Shown here: positions 12,301 through 25,400 of the stretch, piece after piece
Position numbering within the stretch: the stretch's first letter is position 1
Layout: every line of letters starts with the position of its first letter
Translations under genes and position numbers: made by a program
Notes under the pieces: model-generated
What the model saw: the letters and a program-made list of their open reading frames with translations, nothing else
Database searches by the model: none
Told to the model about the DNA's origin: nothing
From: CAYPEK01 sp964409645
Lineage (GTDB): Bacteria > UBP15 > UBA6099
Length of the DNA: 64,000 bases
Assembly: GCA_964409645.1 (NCBI GenBank)
Contig: CAYPEK010000002.1
Span: 1 to 64,000, forward strand
Reading direction: 5' to 3'

Positions 12301-15300
12301 TTCGATTAAGGGATCGGACGATTGCAGCGGCATTGCAGGCATGAGGTTTGCTTGTTCGGAGACGCAGCTCGCGACAGCGGCATGGGTCCCGATCTCGCCG
12401 TCGCAGATAGACCTCGACGTGTGCTGCAACTGCACGGGAGACTCGCGCGACATTAAATGTGGTTTCGACATAACGAACGGCAAGACGTGCCTGAACTGGG
12501 ACGGGACGACGTGCATCTCCGGCTGGGTGTCGAACACCGGCGACCCGAACGGCGGCTGCGCGGACAGCGCGGCGAAGACGGTTTACCTGCAGGTAAAAGA
12601 CCGGAACGGCAATCTGTCTGTGTTGCCGACTGTTTATACATCGCCGCCGGTTGTGATCGATACGACGCTGCCGGTTATTACGGCGGTCAACGTCTATTCG
12701 AATCAGGAACTCTATTTCTACGGTTCATCGGACAACGCGGGCATGTGCGATGCGAATCCGCAGAGTCAGACTAAAACCGGCCTCAACGCCGACTGCACGG
12801 TTTACTTCAACAGCCTCAGCGGGCTGGGCGCGGGACAGATCCCGACTGTGCAGTTAACGGCAACGGACAACAACTCGATCACGGCGCTGGAGGGCGACTC
12901 GGCGTTCGGCCTCGCTGCTCAGTGGGATTACGCAAGTCCGGCCGGAACTCCCAAGACGTTATCTGTCAGCTACAACAACATAGTGGCGGACGCCGCGAGC
13001 ACGACGGTCTATTTCACGGATTACGACACGTGCTCGAATACGATCAGAGTAAGGGTTGACTTCGGGCAGGACAACGAAGCGCCTTCGACGCCCGCGATGA
13101 GCGGATATCCGACGAGCGCTAAAGCAACGACTTTGACAAGCGGCAACTGGTACAACTATGCCAATCCGTATTTCGAATGGGCGGCCGCCACGGACCTGCC
13201 TTCCGGCGCTGCGTCGGGCATAAAGAATTACATGTACGAGTTCAGCACGGATTCCGGCGCGAGCCCGCTGTACGCCACAACGGCGACGAATTTCACGGCG
13301 ACCGGGCCGTTGACATCGGGCGACATATATTATGTGCGGTTTGCCGTGTACGACAACGTCGGAAACTACACGAATCCGGCGAGCACAACTTTTACCTATA
13401 AATATGACAGCGACGCGCCGACGACGACATTTGTCGGCCCGGCGGCGAGTTCGTGGCAGAAAGCCGATTTCACGGTGGATGTGACGAACGCGGATACCGG
13501 CGGTTCGGGATTGAGTGTCTGCTACTATCGCGTGCTGAGCAATTCGGTGGAAACGGTCGGGTGGACTTCTTACACGTGCACGAGCGACCCGACGGTGACG
13601 GTCGGATCGTCGGCGAACTGTCTCGATGAAGGAGCCGATAAGTGTCAGGTCGAATTTTACAACACCGACGTCGCCGGCAATACCGGGACGACTCAGACGA
13701 GAACGTTCAGTATCGACTACACCGGCCCGTCGGTGACGTTCAATAATCCCGCCGCGAGCGCGTGGAAAAACGCGGCGTTCGACATCGATATCTCTGACAG
13801 CGATGCGACAAGCGGACTCGCGACATGCGAATACATGGTCGAGAGCGATAACGGTTCATGGACCGAAACGAAAGCGTGGACGGCGCGGACTTGCAACAGC
13901 GCGACGTCGGCGAACATAACGGTTGGCGCGGCNNNNNNNNNNNNNNNNNNNNNNNNNNNNNNNNNNNNNNNNNNNNNNNNNNNNNNNNNNNNNNNNNNNN
14001 NNNNNNNNNNNNNNNNNNNNNNNNNNNNNNNNGGACGGCGCGGACTTGCAACAGCGCGACGTCGGCGAACATAACGGTTGGCGCGGCTGCGTACTGTCTC
14101 GATCAGGGAGCGGACAAGTGCCGTGTGACTGTACACGCGACGGACAACGCGGGCAACGTGACGACGCTCGCGGGCCGCACGTTCGGCATCGACTACACCG
14201 GCCCGTCGGTGACGTTCAATAATCCCGCGGCGAGTTCGTGGCAGAAGACCGCGTTTGACATTGATATCTCCGACAACGACGCGACGAGCGGACTCGCGAC
14301 ATGCGAGTACATGGTCGAGAGCGATAACGGCTCGTGGACTGAAACGAAGGCGTGGACGGCGCGGACTTGCAACAGCGCGACGTCGGCGAACATAACGGTG
14401 GGTGCGGCTGCGTACTGTCTCGATCAAGGGGCGGACAAGTGCCGTGTGACGGTGAGGGCGACGGACAACGCGGGCAACGTGACGACGCTCGCGGGCCGCA
14501 CGTTCAGCATCGACTACACCGGCCCGTCGGTGACATTTAACAACCCGGCTGCGAGCGCATGGAAGAATGCGGCGTTCGATATCGACGTCTCGGACAGCGA
14601 CACCGGCAGCGGACTCGCGACGTGCGAATATATGGTCGAGAGCGACAACGGCTCATGGACGGAAACGAAAGCGTGGGCGGCGCGGACTTGCAATAGCGCG
14701 ACGTCGGCGAACATAACGGTTGGCGCGGCAGCGTATTGTCTCGATCAGGGAGCAGACAAGTGCCGTGTGACGGTGAGGGCGACGGACAACGCGGGCAACG
14801 TGACGACGCTCGCGGGCCGCACGTTCAGTATCGACTACACGCCGCCGTCGGTGACGTTCAACAATCCCGCGGCGAGCGCGTGGAAAAGCACTGCATTCGA
14901 CGTTGACATCTCGGACAGCGACGCGACGAGTGGACTTGCGACGTGCGAGTACATGGTCGAGAGTGACAACGGCTCGTGGACTGAAACTAAGGCATGGGCG
15001 AGCCGGACGTGCAACAGCGCGACGTCGGCGAACATAACGGTTGGCGCGGCGGCGTTCTATCTCGACGAGGGAGCGGACAAGTGCCGCGTGACGGTGCGCG
15101 CGACGGACAACGCCGGGAACGTGACGACGCTCGCGGGTCGCACGTTCAGTATCGACTACACCGCGCCGACGGTGACATTCACCAGTCCGGCGGCGAGTTC
15201 GTGGCAGAAAGCTGCGTTCGATATCAGCATAGCAGACAGCGACGCGACGAGCGGACTTGCGACATGCGAATACATGGTCGAGAGCGATAACGGCTCGTGG

Positions 15301-15621
15301 ACTGAAACGAAAGCATGGGCGGCGCGGACATGCAACAGCGCGACGTCGGCAAACATAACGGTTGGCGCGGCGGCGTTCTGTCTCGACGAGGGAGCGGACA
15401 AGTGCCGTGTGACGGTGCGTGCGACGGACAACGCGGGCAACGTGACGACGCTCGCGGGCCGCACGTTCAGTATCGACTACACCGCGCCGACGGTGACGTT
15501 CAACAACCCGGCGGCGAGCGCGTGGAAAAACGCAGCGTTCGATGTTGATATCTCGGACAGCGACGCGGGCAGCGGACTCGCGACGTGCGAATACATGGTA
15601 GAGAGCAATAATGGTTCGTAG
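3350..15621 (+). CDS. Giant secreted multimodular protein, N-terminal section up to an in-frame amber codon
   Basis: ATG 3350 follows a CGGGG ribosome site. Residues 1-31 form a signal peptide. A FlgD-Ig-like domain follows (about 32-150), then NHL-type propeller repeats (about 155-780; motifs such as GLAVNSAGTYLYVAESGNNR), then a long stretch of Ig-like and other beta modules (about 780-3240), one FN3-like module, one type-B repeat and the type-A repeat array. There are many paired cysteines, as expected for an oxidised extracellular protein. The frame passes the gap at 13933-14032 only if flanking duplicated sequence is merged (see findings). It then meets TAG at 15619-15621, where every sister repeat has TGG (Trp). 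The frame stays open afterwards as the feature at 15622. The role is probably surface or matrix adhesion; no catalytic site was recognised. Sec export and a final FlgD-like tail are consistent with outer-surface attachment. Confidence 0.85.
3812..5690 (+). other. NHL-type beta-propeller domain(s) within the giant gene
   Basis: About 620 residues hold at least seven repeats of the form G-(I/L)-x-(V/I)-D-x-x-G-x-(I/V)-Y-V-x-(D/E) followed by R/K-V-x-K-(F/L/Y). Clear examples start near 3820, 3970, 4150, 4660, 4795, 4935, 5350 and 5605. The count exceeds one six-bladed propeller, so two propellers or one with large insertions are possible. NHL propellers are usually protein- or ligand-binding platforms. 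Confidence 0.75.
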
Positions 15622-16455
15622 GTTGAAAAACAGGCATGGACGGCGCGGACGTGCAACAGCGCGACGTCGGCAAACATAACGGTTGGCGCGGCGGCGCTCT
15701 GTCTCGATGAGGGAGCGGACAAATGCCGCGTGACGGTGCGTGCGACGGACAATGCGGGCAACGTGACGACGCTTGCGGGCCGCACGTTCAGTATCGACTA
15801 CACCGCGCCGACTGTGACGTTCACCAGTCCGGCGGCAAGTTCGTGGCAGAAAGCGGCGTTCGACATCAGCATAGCAGACAGCGATGCGACGAGCGGACTC
15901 GCGACGTGTGAATACATGGTCGAGAGCGATAACGGCTCGTGGACGGAAACGAAAGCATGGACGGCGCGGACGTGCAACAGCGCGACGTCGGCGAACATAA
16001 CGGTTGGCGCGGCGGCGTACTGTCTCGATCAGGGGGCGGACAAGTGCCGCGTGACGGTGAAAGCGACGGACAACGCGGGCAACGTGACGACGCTTGCGGG
16101 CCGCACGTTCAGCATCGACTACACCGGCCCGTCGGTGACGTTCAACAACCCGGCGGCGAGCGCGTGGGAGGGAATATCGTTTAACATCGATATCTCGGAC
16201 AGCGATGCAGGCAGCGGACTCGCGACGTGCGAGTACATGGTTGAGAGCAATAACGGCTCGTGGACTGAAACGAAGGCGTGGGCGGCGCGGACTTGCAACA
16301 GCGCGACATCGGCGGGAATCACGTCAGGCGCGGCGGCCGACTGCCGGGATCAGGGAACGGACAAGTGCCGGATTACTGTGCGCGCGACGGACAATGCGGG
16401 GAATGTGACGACGCTTGCGGGCCGCACGTTCAGCATCGACTATACGCCGCCGACG
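13733..16455 (+). repeat. Type-A Ig-like tandem repeat array, 321-bp period
   Basis: Eight units of exactly 107 codons begin at 13733, 14209, 14530, 14851, 15172, 15493, 15814 and 16135. The first contains the N gap. Units are nearly identical at DNA level. Each carries four Cys (contexts ATCEYMVES, RTCNSATS, YCLDQGADKC), consistent with two disulfides per Ig-like domain. The unit at 15493 carries the TAG codon, and the unit at 14851 has lost one Cys. Confidence 0.9.
13933..14032. other. Assembly gap 1 (100 N), probably artificial
   Basis: The 55 bases before the gap (13878-13932) are identical to the 55 bases after it (14033-14087). Removing the N run and one copy restores the 321-bp repeat period and the reading frame. 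Confidence 0.95.
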
Positions 16456-19400
16456 ACCGCGATCAACAGCCCGGCGGCGAGCGCGTGGAAAAACGCGGAC
16501 TTCGTTGTCGATGTGACTAATGCGGACACGGGCGGTTCAGGTCTCGCGAGTTGTTACTATCGTGTGCTCAGCAATTCGGTGGAGACGGCAGGCTGGGCGA
16601 CGTACGATTGCGCGACCGACCCGACGCTGACGGTGGGCGCGGCGGCAAACTGTCGCGACGAAGGCACGGATATGTGTCAGGCGGAGTTCTACAATACCGA
16701 CGGCGCCGGCAATACCGGAACGACAGTGACGCGGACTTTCTCGATCGACTGGACGCCTCCGGATATCGGATCGATCGATGTGCTTGGATACAAAACATCC
16801 GCGAAACTTATACCGATAGATAATGATGAACTGCTGTGGTACAAATACACGACACCGTATTTCGAATGGGCCGACGTATCGGATTTGCCGGTGGCGCCGT
16901 CTAGCTCGGGGATAAAACAGTATTACATTTATTTCGGCACGAACGCGAGTACGAACCCGACGACGACGCAGGCGGCCGCGGGGACGAATACATATACCGC
17001 GCCGGTGCCGGTCGGCACTGAATTTCCGACGCACTATTATATGATTATAAAAGCGGAGGATAACGCCGGTAACGTTTCGGCAACAACCACCGCGTTCTAT
17101 TACAACTACGACCGGTTTGCTCCGGAGCCGCCGACCAATGTACAGATTCACATATCGGCGTCCGACCCGACGGTTCTTACGAAGGCGACGTGGTACAACT
17201 ACTCGACGCCGTATTTCGACTGGACGCCGTCGGTCGATTCCGGCGCGGGCACGCGCGGATATTACGTTGTGATGGCGACGGACCCGGTTTATTTCTCGAC
17301 GGCTGCGGCGAATTTCACGACAAGTGCTTACTACGATGTGGCGGCCAGCGGGCCGGTGCTCATTTCCGGAAATCAATACAAGATTTACATGAAGACGGTT
17401 GACTTTGTAAGGAACGATGCAAACTACAGCAATCTGTTTGTTCTGACAGATTCGGAATACTGGTACGACCGGATCGCGCCGACTGTGACGATCAACAGCC
17501 CGGCGGCGAGCGCGTGGAAGAAGGCGAGTTTTGTCGTCGATGTGACGAACGCAGACACGGGCGGCTCCGGACTCGCGACGTGTTATTTGAGAGTGTTGAG
17601 CAACAGTGTCGAGACGGTGACGACGACATACGACTGCGCGACTGACCCGACGTTGACGATCGGCGCGGCGGCTTACTGCCGCGATCAGGGCGCGGATATG
17701 TGTCAGGCGGAGTTCTACGACTTCGATGTCGCGGGCAACAAGAGCGCGACCGCGACGCGAACGTTCTCGATAGACTGGGTGCCGCCGACCACGACTATTA
17801 ACAATCCCGCCGCGGGCACGTGGCAGCGTGCGAATTTCCAGATCGACGTTACGAACACCGACTCGGGTTCCGGACTCGCGCACTGTTATTACAGGGTGCT
17901 TAGCAATTCGGTTCAGACACTTTATTGGACCGAATATACATGCACAGCTTATCCGACGATTACAGTCGGTTTCGGCAGCGACTGCCGCGACGAGGGCGTG
18001 AATATGTGTCAGGTAGAGATGTACGCGACTGACAATTCCGGCAACACGGGCGCTCCCGTGACGAGGCAGTATTCGATTGACTTCACACCTCCGACGACGG
18101 CGATCAACAGCCCGGCGGCGAGTTCATGGCAGCGTGCTGATTTTGTTGTCGATGTGACGAATGCCGACACGGGCGGTTCCGGACTCTCGAACTGCTACTA
18201 CCGCGTACTGAGCAATTCGGTGGAGACGGCGGGGTGGGGTACGTATGCGTGTGCGACCGACCCGACGCTGACGGTGGGCGCGGCGGCGAACTGCCGGGAT
18301 CAAGGCGTGGATATGTGTCAGGTGGAGTTGTACGCAACTGACGGCGCGGGTAACACCGGAACAACGCAGACGCGTTTGTTTTCAATCGACTTCACACCGC
18401 CGACAACGGTGATCAACAGCCCGGCGGCGAGCTCTTGGCAACGGGCCGATTTTGTTGTCGATGTGACGAACGCGGACACGGGCGGTTCCGGGCTTTCGAT
18501 CTGCTATTACCGCGTGCTGAGCAATTCGGTTGAAACACTCGCATGGACAACTTATACGTGCACGGCCGACCCGACGCTGACGGTGGGCGCGGCGGCGAAC
18601 TGCCGCGACGACGGCACGGATATTTGTCAGGTTGAATTCTACAATACAGATGTCGCGGGCAACACGGGAACGACGGTTACCCGCGTATTCTCGATAGATC
18701 GGACACCGCCGACGGTGACAATAAACAGCCCGGCGGCAAGTGCGTGGAAAAATGCGGATTTTGTTGTGGATGTAACGAACGCGGATAACGTCGGCGGCTC
18801 GGGACTTGCGAACTGCTATTATCGCGTACTGAGCAATTCGGTGGAGACGGCGGGGTGGGCGACTTATACGTGCACGACCGACCCGACGCTGACGGTTGGC
18901 GCGGCGGCGAACTGCCGCGACGACGGCGCGGATATGTGTCAGGTTGAGTTTTACAACACGGACGTCGCGGGCAACACCGGAACTACGGTGACACGCTTGT
19001 TCTCTATCGACCGGACACCGCCGACTACGGTGATAAACAGCCCGGCGGCGAGTTCATGGCAGCGTGCGGATTTTATTGTCGATGTGACGAATGCGGACAC
19101 GGGTGGTTCAGGACTCGCTAACTGCTACTATCGTGTGTTGAGCAACTCGGTCGAAACGCTCTCGTGGACGACTTATACATGCACAACCGATCCGACGCTG
19201 ACGGTTGGCGCGGCGGCGAACTGCCGCGACGACGGCGCGGATATGTGTCAGGTTGAGTTCTACAACACGGACGTGGCGGGCAACACCGGAACGACTGTGA
19301 CACGTTTGTTCTCGATCGACCGGACACCGCCGACTACGGTGATAAACAGCCCGGCGGCGAGCTCGTGGCAGCGTGCGGATTTTGTTGTCGATGTGACGAA

Positions 19401-22400
19401 TGCGGACACAGGCGGCTCAGGGCTCGCTAACTGTTACTACCGCGTGCTGAGTAATTCGGTGGAGACGGCGGGCTGGGCGACTTATACATGCGCAACTGAC
19501 CCGACGCTGACGGTTGGCGCGGCGGCGAACTGCCGCGACGACGGCGCGGATATGTGTCAGGTTGAGTTCTACAACACAGACGTTGCGGGCAACACCGGAA
19601 CGACTGTGACACGTTTGTTCTCAATTGACCGGACGCCGCCGACTACGGTTATAAACAGCCCTGCGGCGAGTGCGTGGAAGAGTGCCGATTTCGTAGTCGA
19701 TGTAACGAATGCGGATACCGGCGGTTCAGGGCTCGCTAATTGCTACTACCGTGTGCTTAGCAACTCGGTCGAAACGGCGGGCTGGGCGACTTATACATGC
19801 ACGGCCGACCCGACACTGACGGTTGGCGCGGCGGCGAACTGCCGCGACGACGGCGCGGATATGTGTCAGGNNNNNNNNNNNNNNNNNNNNNNNNNNNNNN
19901 NNNNNNNNNNNNNNNNNNNNNNNNNNNNNNNNNNNNNNNNNNNNNNNNNNNNNNNNNNNNNNNNNNNNNNTGACACGCTTGTTCTCTATCGACCGGACAC
20001 CGCCGACTACGGTGATAAACAGCCCTGCGGCGAGCGCATGGAAGAACGCTGATTTTGTAGTCGATGTAACGAATGCGGATACCGGCGGTTCAGGGCTCGC
20101 TAATTGCTACTACCGCGTGCTGAGCAATTCAGTCGAAACGCTCGCATGGACGACTTATACATGTACGGCCGACCCGACGCTGACGGTTGGCGCGGCGGCG
20201 AACTGCCGCGACGATGGCGTCGATATGTGTCAGGTTGAGTTCTACAACACAGATGTCGCGGGCAATACCGGAACTACGGTGACGCGTTTGTTCTCAATTG
20301 ACCGGACGCCGCCGACTACGGTGATAAACAGCCCGGCGGCGAGCTCGTGGCAGCGTGCTGATTTCGTTGTCGATGTGACGAATGCGGATACGGGCGGTTC
20401 AGGTCTTGCGAACTGTTACTACCGCGTGCTGAGTAATTCGGTGGAGACGGCGGGCTGGGCGACTTATACATGTACGACCGACCCGACGCTGACGGTGGGC
20501 GCGGCGGCGGACTGCCGCGACGACGGTGCGGATATGTGTCAGATCGAGCTTTACAACACAGACGTTGCGGGCAACACGGGAACGACTGTGACACGCGTGT
20601 TCTCGATCGACCGGACGCCGCCGACGACAGTTATCAACAGTCCGGTGTCCGGCGCATGGAAGAGCGCGGATTTCGTCGCAGACGTTACGAACGCCGACAA
20701 TGTCGGCGGCTCGGGACTCGCGACCTGTTACTATCATGTGTTGAGCAATTCGGTCGAAACGTATCCGTGGGGCACATACACTTGCAGTACCGATCCGACT
20801 ATCACAGTTGGCGCGGGCAATGACTGCCGCGATCAGGGAACGGATATTTGTACTATTGAATTCTACGCGATTGACGTTGCGGGCAACACGGGAAATACGG
20901 CGTCGAGCACAATCTCGATAGACTGGACGCCGCCGACGGTGACGATCAACAGCCCCGCGGCGAGCACTTGGGAGAGCGCCGACTTTGTTGTGGATGTGAC
21001 TAACGCGGATGTCGGCGTCGGGCTGGATCAATGCTATTACAGAATAGTGAGCAATTCGGTCGAGACGCTCGCGTGGACGTCTTACGCTTGCGCAACCGAT
21101 CCGACAGCGGCTGTGGGCGCATCGGCTTACTGCGATTATGAAGACACAGACGCGTGCAGCGTCGAGTTTTACAACACCGACCTCGCGGGCAATCTGAGCG
21201 CGACTGCAACGCGCTTGTTCTCGATAGATTGGGAAGCGCCTGACAATCCCGCGACGGTGAACGGATGGGCCGACAACACGAAAGCGACCGCGATCTCCGA
21301 CGGCGGCAGCTACGAGGGGCTCCATCCTTATTTCGAGTGGGCGACACCGAATGACAACCCGGTTGCGCCGGCGAATTCGGGCTTGGACGGCTATTACGTT
21401 TATTTCGGAACCGACCCGAACGGCGTGCCGACGGCATTCCAGACTGCGGCGACTTACACGGCGTCCACAGTTGATTGCAACCAATGGCATTACCTGCGCA
21501 TCAGGACGCGCGATAAATCGAATCCGAACAATATCTCGGCAGCCGTTACAATTTTCACTTACTTCAAAATCGGCGACGTCACGATCACGGACAATCAGGC
21601 AGACGACGATACGTGGCGCAACGCGGCGGGAACTCTCTACGACGTCGATTTCACGACGACGTGCGAAGACCTCGACTACGCGCAGTACGCGATATGGAAT
21701 GCTGCCGACATGAGCGCCGGAACCGGCACGCAGATGGTGCCGTGGACGACGTTTGCCGGGCCGGGGCTTAACACGCAGACTTATACTGACGACTGGAGTA
21801 TCGCGCCGGCGGACTTTGCCGCCGCGGCGGAAGGCATCAACTGGGTCTCGGTGCGTGTTTCGTGCGTGACCGGGCTGACGAATTACGCCACCGACGTTTT
21901 CTACTTCAGGAAGGACACCGTTGCGCCGGTAATAGGGAGTGCGGCGTTCTCGGAATCGAACGACTACACTTGGATTTCGCCGTCGGACGGAAAACTTTAC
22001 TACGGGCTCGGAATGGCGGCTCCGCAGACAATAACGGTTTCCGGAACCGCATCGGATGCCACATCCGGGCTGTTGAAGGCGACGTTCAGCAACGCATTCA
22101 GCGACGCTCCGGCGGATGACAACACTCCTGCAACATGGCTGGGCGATTACACGATTGAGGCGTCGGACACGGTGGCGCCGACGATAACCGTCACGCTTTA
22201 CGACAACGCGGGCAATACGTCAACGGCGCAGATGGCGACTGTGCAGAATAATAATCTCGTTATCGAATACGCGACGATGACGCCGCCGCTGGTGCCGACG
22301 TTCCCGACATTTGTGAAATTCAATGTTTATTATCCGGACGGCGTGACGCCGATGACGACGGGCGATCCGGACGGGTTGTACGCGACGACGAGCGTTGGTG

Positions 22401-25400
22401 TGGATGCGTCGCATTTTGTCCAAGGCTACGACGGCGACGGCAACCCCGTGGGCGTTTACGACGACGCGGCGGATGCCGGAGCCGAGGATTTCGTTGTTCA
22501 GATGCTTAGGTATCAGACTGGCGCGCTCGATACGTGCGGCGGCCTAGTGAGCGGCACGAACGCTTGGTGCCTTGAGTTGCTTACCGGCGAATGCGTATCG
22601 TCGAAGAGCCCGCACTATATAGGCTTGAGCGCGACGAATGTCAGGACAAGCGGGTTCTACGCGAATTTCAGCGAGAAGACGATCGACGGCGATCTGGGCG
22701 GCGCTCTGACACCGCCGGTTGTTGACGGCGACGCGGGCACGTTCCTCGCGCATACGGGTCCGGATTATATGAAGGTTTTCACGGACGGCGACGGACTCAT
22801 CACCGAGGATATGCAGATATCGGCTTGGACGTCGTGCGGCGGCTCGTATTACTGCTCGAATGTTCCGACGGTTACGGCAAAGCCGGACTTCGTGAAGCGC
22901 GACGCAGGCTCCGGGCCGGTACAGCTTACGGAGGCCGCGTATCCGCCGGCGGCGGGGCAGTGGGCGTGGGATTCCGGCAGCATAGTTCTCGCCGACGACC
23001 CGTCCGCAGTCACAATCACTGCGACACTCAACGGGCAGAGCGAAAAGGTATGTGTCGAGCTGGTGGATGCGTGCGATCAGCGGATTATCAACGGACGCTG
23101 GCACGACGACACTGTTTCGCTGACGCTCTCTCAAGCGCCGGATTCCGGAATGACGATTTCTCGCAACGACGCTTCGGGCGCGAACGGTTTCGACAGCGTG
23201 ACGGTTCCGGCGGCCGGTTTCGCCGACCCGGACACGATAGAAGTGAAAGGTAACCTCAGAAACGGTCTCGCATGCATGACACTGACTGCGGAGAGTGTGC
23301 CGAGCGACGATCCACGATCGCCGATAAAGATCACGCCCGCGTATTTCGGCGCGGCGACGCTCGGACACAGCGGCGGCGTTGACATCCCGGCGTTTGTGCT
23401 GATCCGGGAAAGTACGGGCGTCTCGTCAGGCACGACAAGCCTGAGCGGAATTACTCAGGTGACGAATGTGTTTATCCCGACACCCACAACCGCGACGCAG
23501 TCTATTGTCCTCGCTCCCGCATGGAGCGCCGACGGCGCCCGGCTCGCGTTTGTTTCGAGGCAGACGAGCCCATGCGACGGCGACGCGGCGACGGGAGACA
23601 CGCCGTACTCGGACTTTGCGGTTTACACGCTCGATCAGTCGGCCGGTTCTCTGGACGGTTGCAGGCGTCTCACCCGCAACGGTACTGATTTCATGGAAGA
23701 CTACGGTGTAGCGCCGTACAGCGAAGTAACTTGGAGCCAGAGTTCGGACCGTGTGATTTTCGCAGCGCCCGATATGATCGGTTCCGGTCAGTCGAAACTC
23801 TTCTGGGTTTCCGCCACAGGCACTGTGGGTTCGGCAACCGGCTCACAATATAACTATCCGCCCGCCGGGCCGGTGCTTTCCACGGAATCCGTGTGGGATG
23901 ACGTGACCGCGGGCACATCGTCGATCAACGTGTCGCTTGCGCCGTTCACGGAGATCACCGCAGGGAAGGAAGTCGTTATTTACGAGACCGATCCTATCAC
24001 TAATGAAGTGCTGAGCCGGGAAATAAAGACGGTTACCGTGGTCGGCCACGATTACGGCAATTCGATCACAACCTTCAGTTTCTCATCGCCTCTGGTCAAC
24101 TCTTATACCGGTATGAATTCGGGCGGCTCGAGTTATGTCGAATATCCGGTGACGCTGAGGCAACTGGGCCAGAATCTCGTTTCGCTCGAAGACTCAACGA
24201 GCTGGTTCGATCCGAATATGTCCGGTAATTACGCGGAGTGCGATGCGTCGTACAGGAACAAGCTGCTCGCGGTGCGCGCGCCGTCGGACATCTCGGAGGA
24301 CACCGTCTGCGACCCGGCATGTTCGACGGACGGCTACAGCGCGATGAACGCGAACATAATAATGATCGACGGCGGAACGGACTCCGACGGGCTCTATAAG
24401 GTGGACGGCTCGACCTCCAACGTATCGAGGATCACGGCATTCTCCGGCAATGCGGTATGGCCGCTCAAGCCGAAGTGGTCGCCGGACTGCAAGATGATCG
24501 CTTTCCTCTCGTGGGACCGCACGCCGGATGTTGATTTCCCGACCGCGCCGTCGAAGACGAGCGTGTACGTGATCAATATCGACTCCGATGCTGCCGGATT
24601 TGTGAAAGCTACGCTGCCGATAACGTCACTCAGCGATCCCGGCGTCTATAAGATTTACGATTACGCATCTTATACGATGTCGGCGAACGTTCCGAACTGG
24701 TCTGCGGACGGCAAGCTCGTCTCATACTCGATCGACCGCACGAACTCGCTCGATCTCTCGACGATCAACAGCGGGATGAGCAATATAGTCGAGCAGTTGT
24801 TCAGCGGCTCGAACTACGATACCTATCTCGAATACATCCCCGACCAGCCGGAATCTCAGGGCGCGGTCTTCTCGCCGCAGATTGTGGGACAAGTGCAGTA
24901 CAACGAACTGAATATGACGCAGTGCCCGAGCAACGCGGCATCCACATGCCCGAATAAACCTAACACGCCTTACGTGCAGGTCGCACAGTTGAATTCGGCG
25001 GACGGCGCATATCTGAGGATGTTGACACTCGGCAACGAAAGCACCGTCACGAGCAACGGAGGCATACTGTTCGAGGACGGCATAGTAACGGCGGTATTCC
25101 CGCCGAACGTGATCGCGAGCGACACGGTGTTCTTCAACACCGACCCGACGGCGTACTGCGGAGGCGCGGGACTGCCGGACTGCCCGGTGGACCCGACCAC
25201 GGAATATATTGTTCAGGCCGGTGACGCGCGCGAGTTCTTCCCGGACGGCACCAACTTCCAGTCTTACGTGAGGCTGATTTTCCACTACTGCGATAACGAT
25301 AATGATGGCAAGGTGGACGCGGGCACGGAAAGCATAGAGACTGCGACGTCGGGCGGCACGAAAGCCTACACATTCGATCCGATAACGAACGCATGTTACA

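Noticed and set aside
15619..15621. Genome-wide recoding of TAG as an amino acid
   Set aside because: Other genes in the window end normally in TAG (for example at 28004 and 40058), so TAG acts as a stop here.
16537..17883. 448-codon minus-strand open frame in the giant gene
   Set aside because: It is Arg-rich and consists of repeated shadows of the plus-strand repeat units.
13933..19970. Apparent frame changes in the giant gene at the two N runs taken as frameshift mutations
   Set aside because: 100 N is an arbitrary filler. Correcting the lengths from the repeat period restores the frame.
13717..21400. Tandem DNA repeats considered as CRISPR or satellite
   Set aside because: Unit length is about 310-321 bp, an exact multiple of three, and each unit encodes an Ig-like domain in frame.
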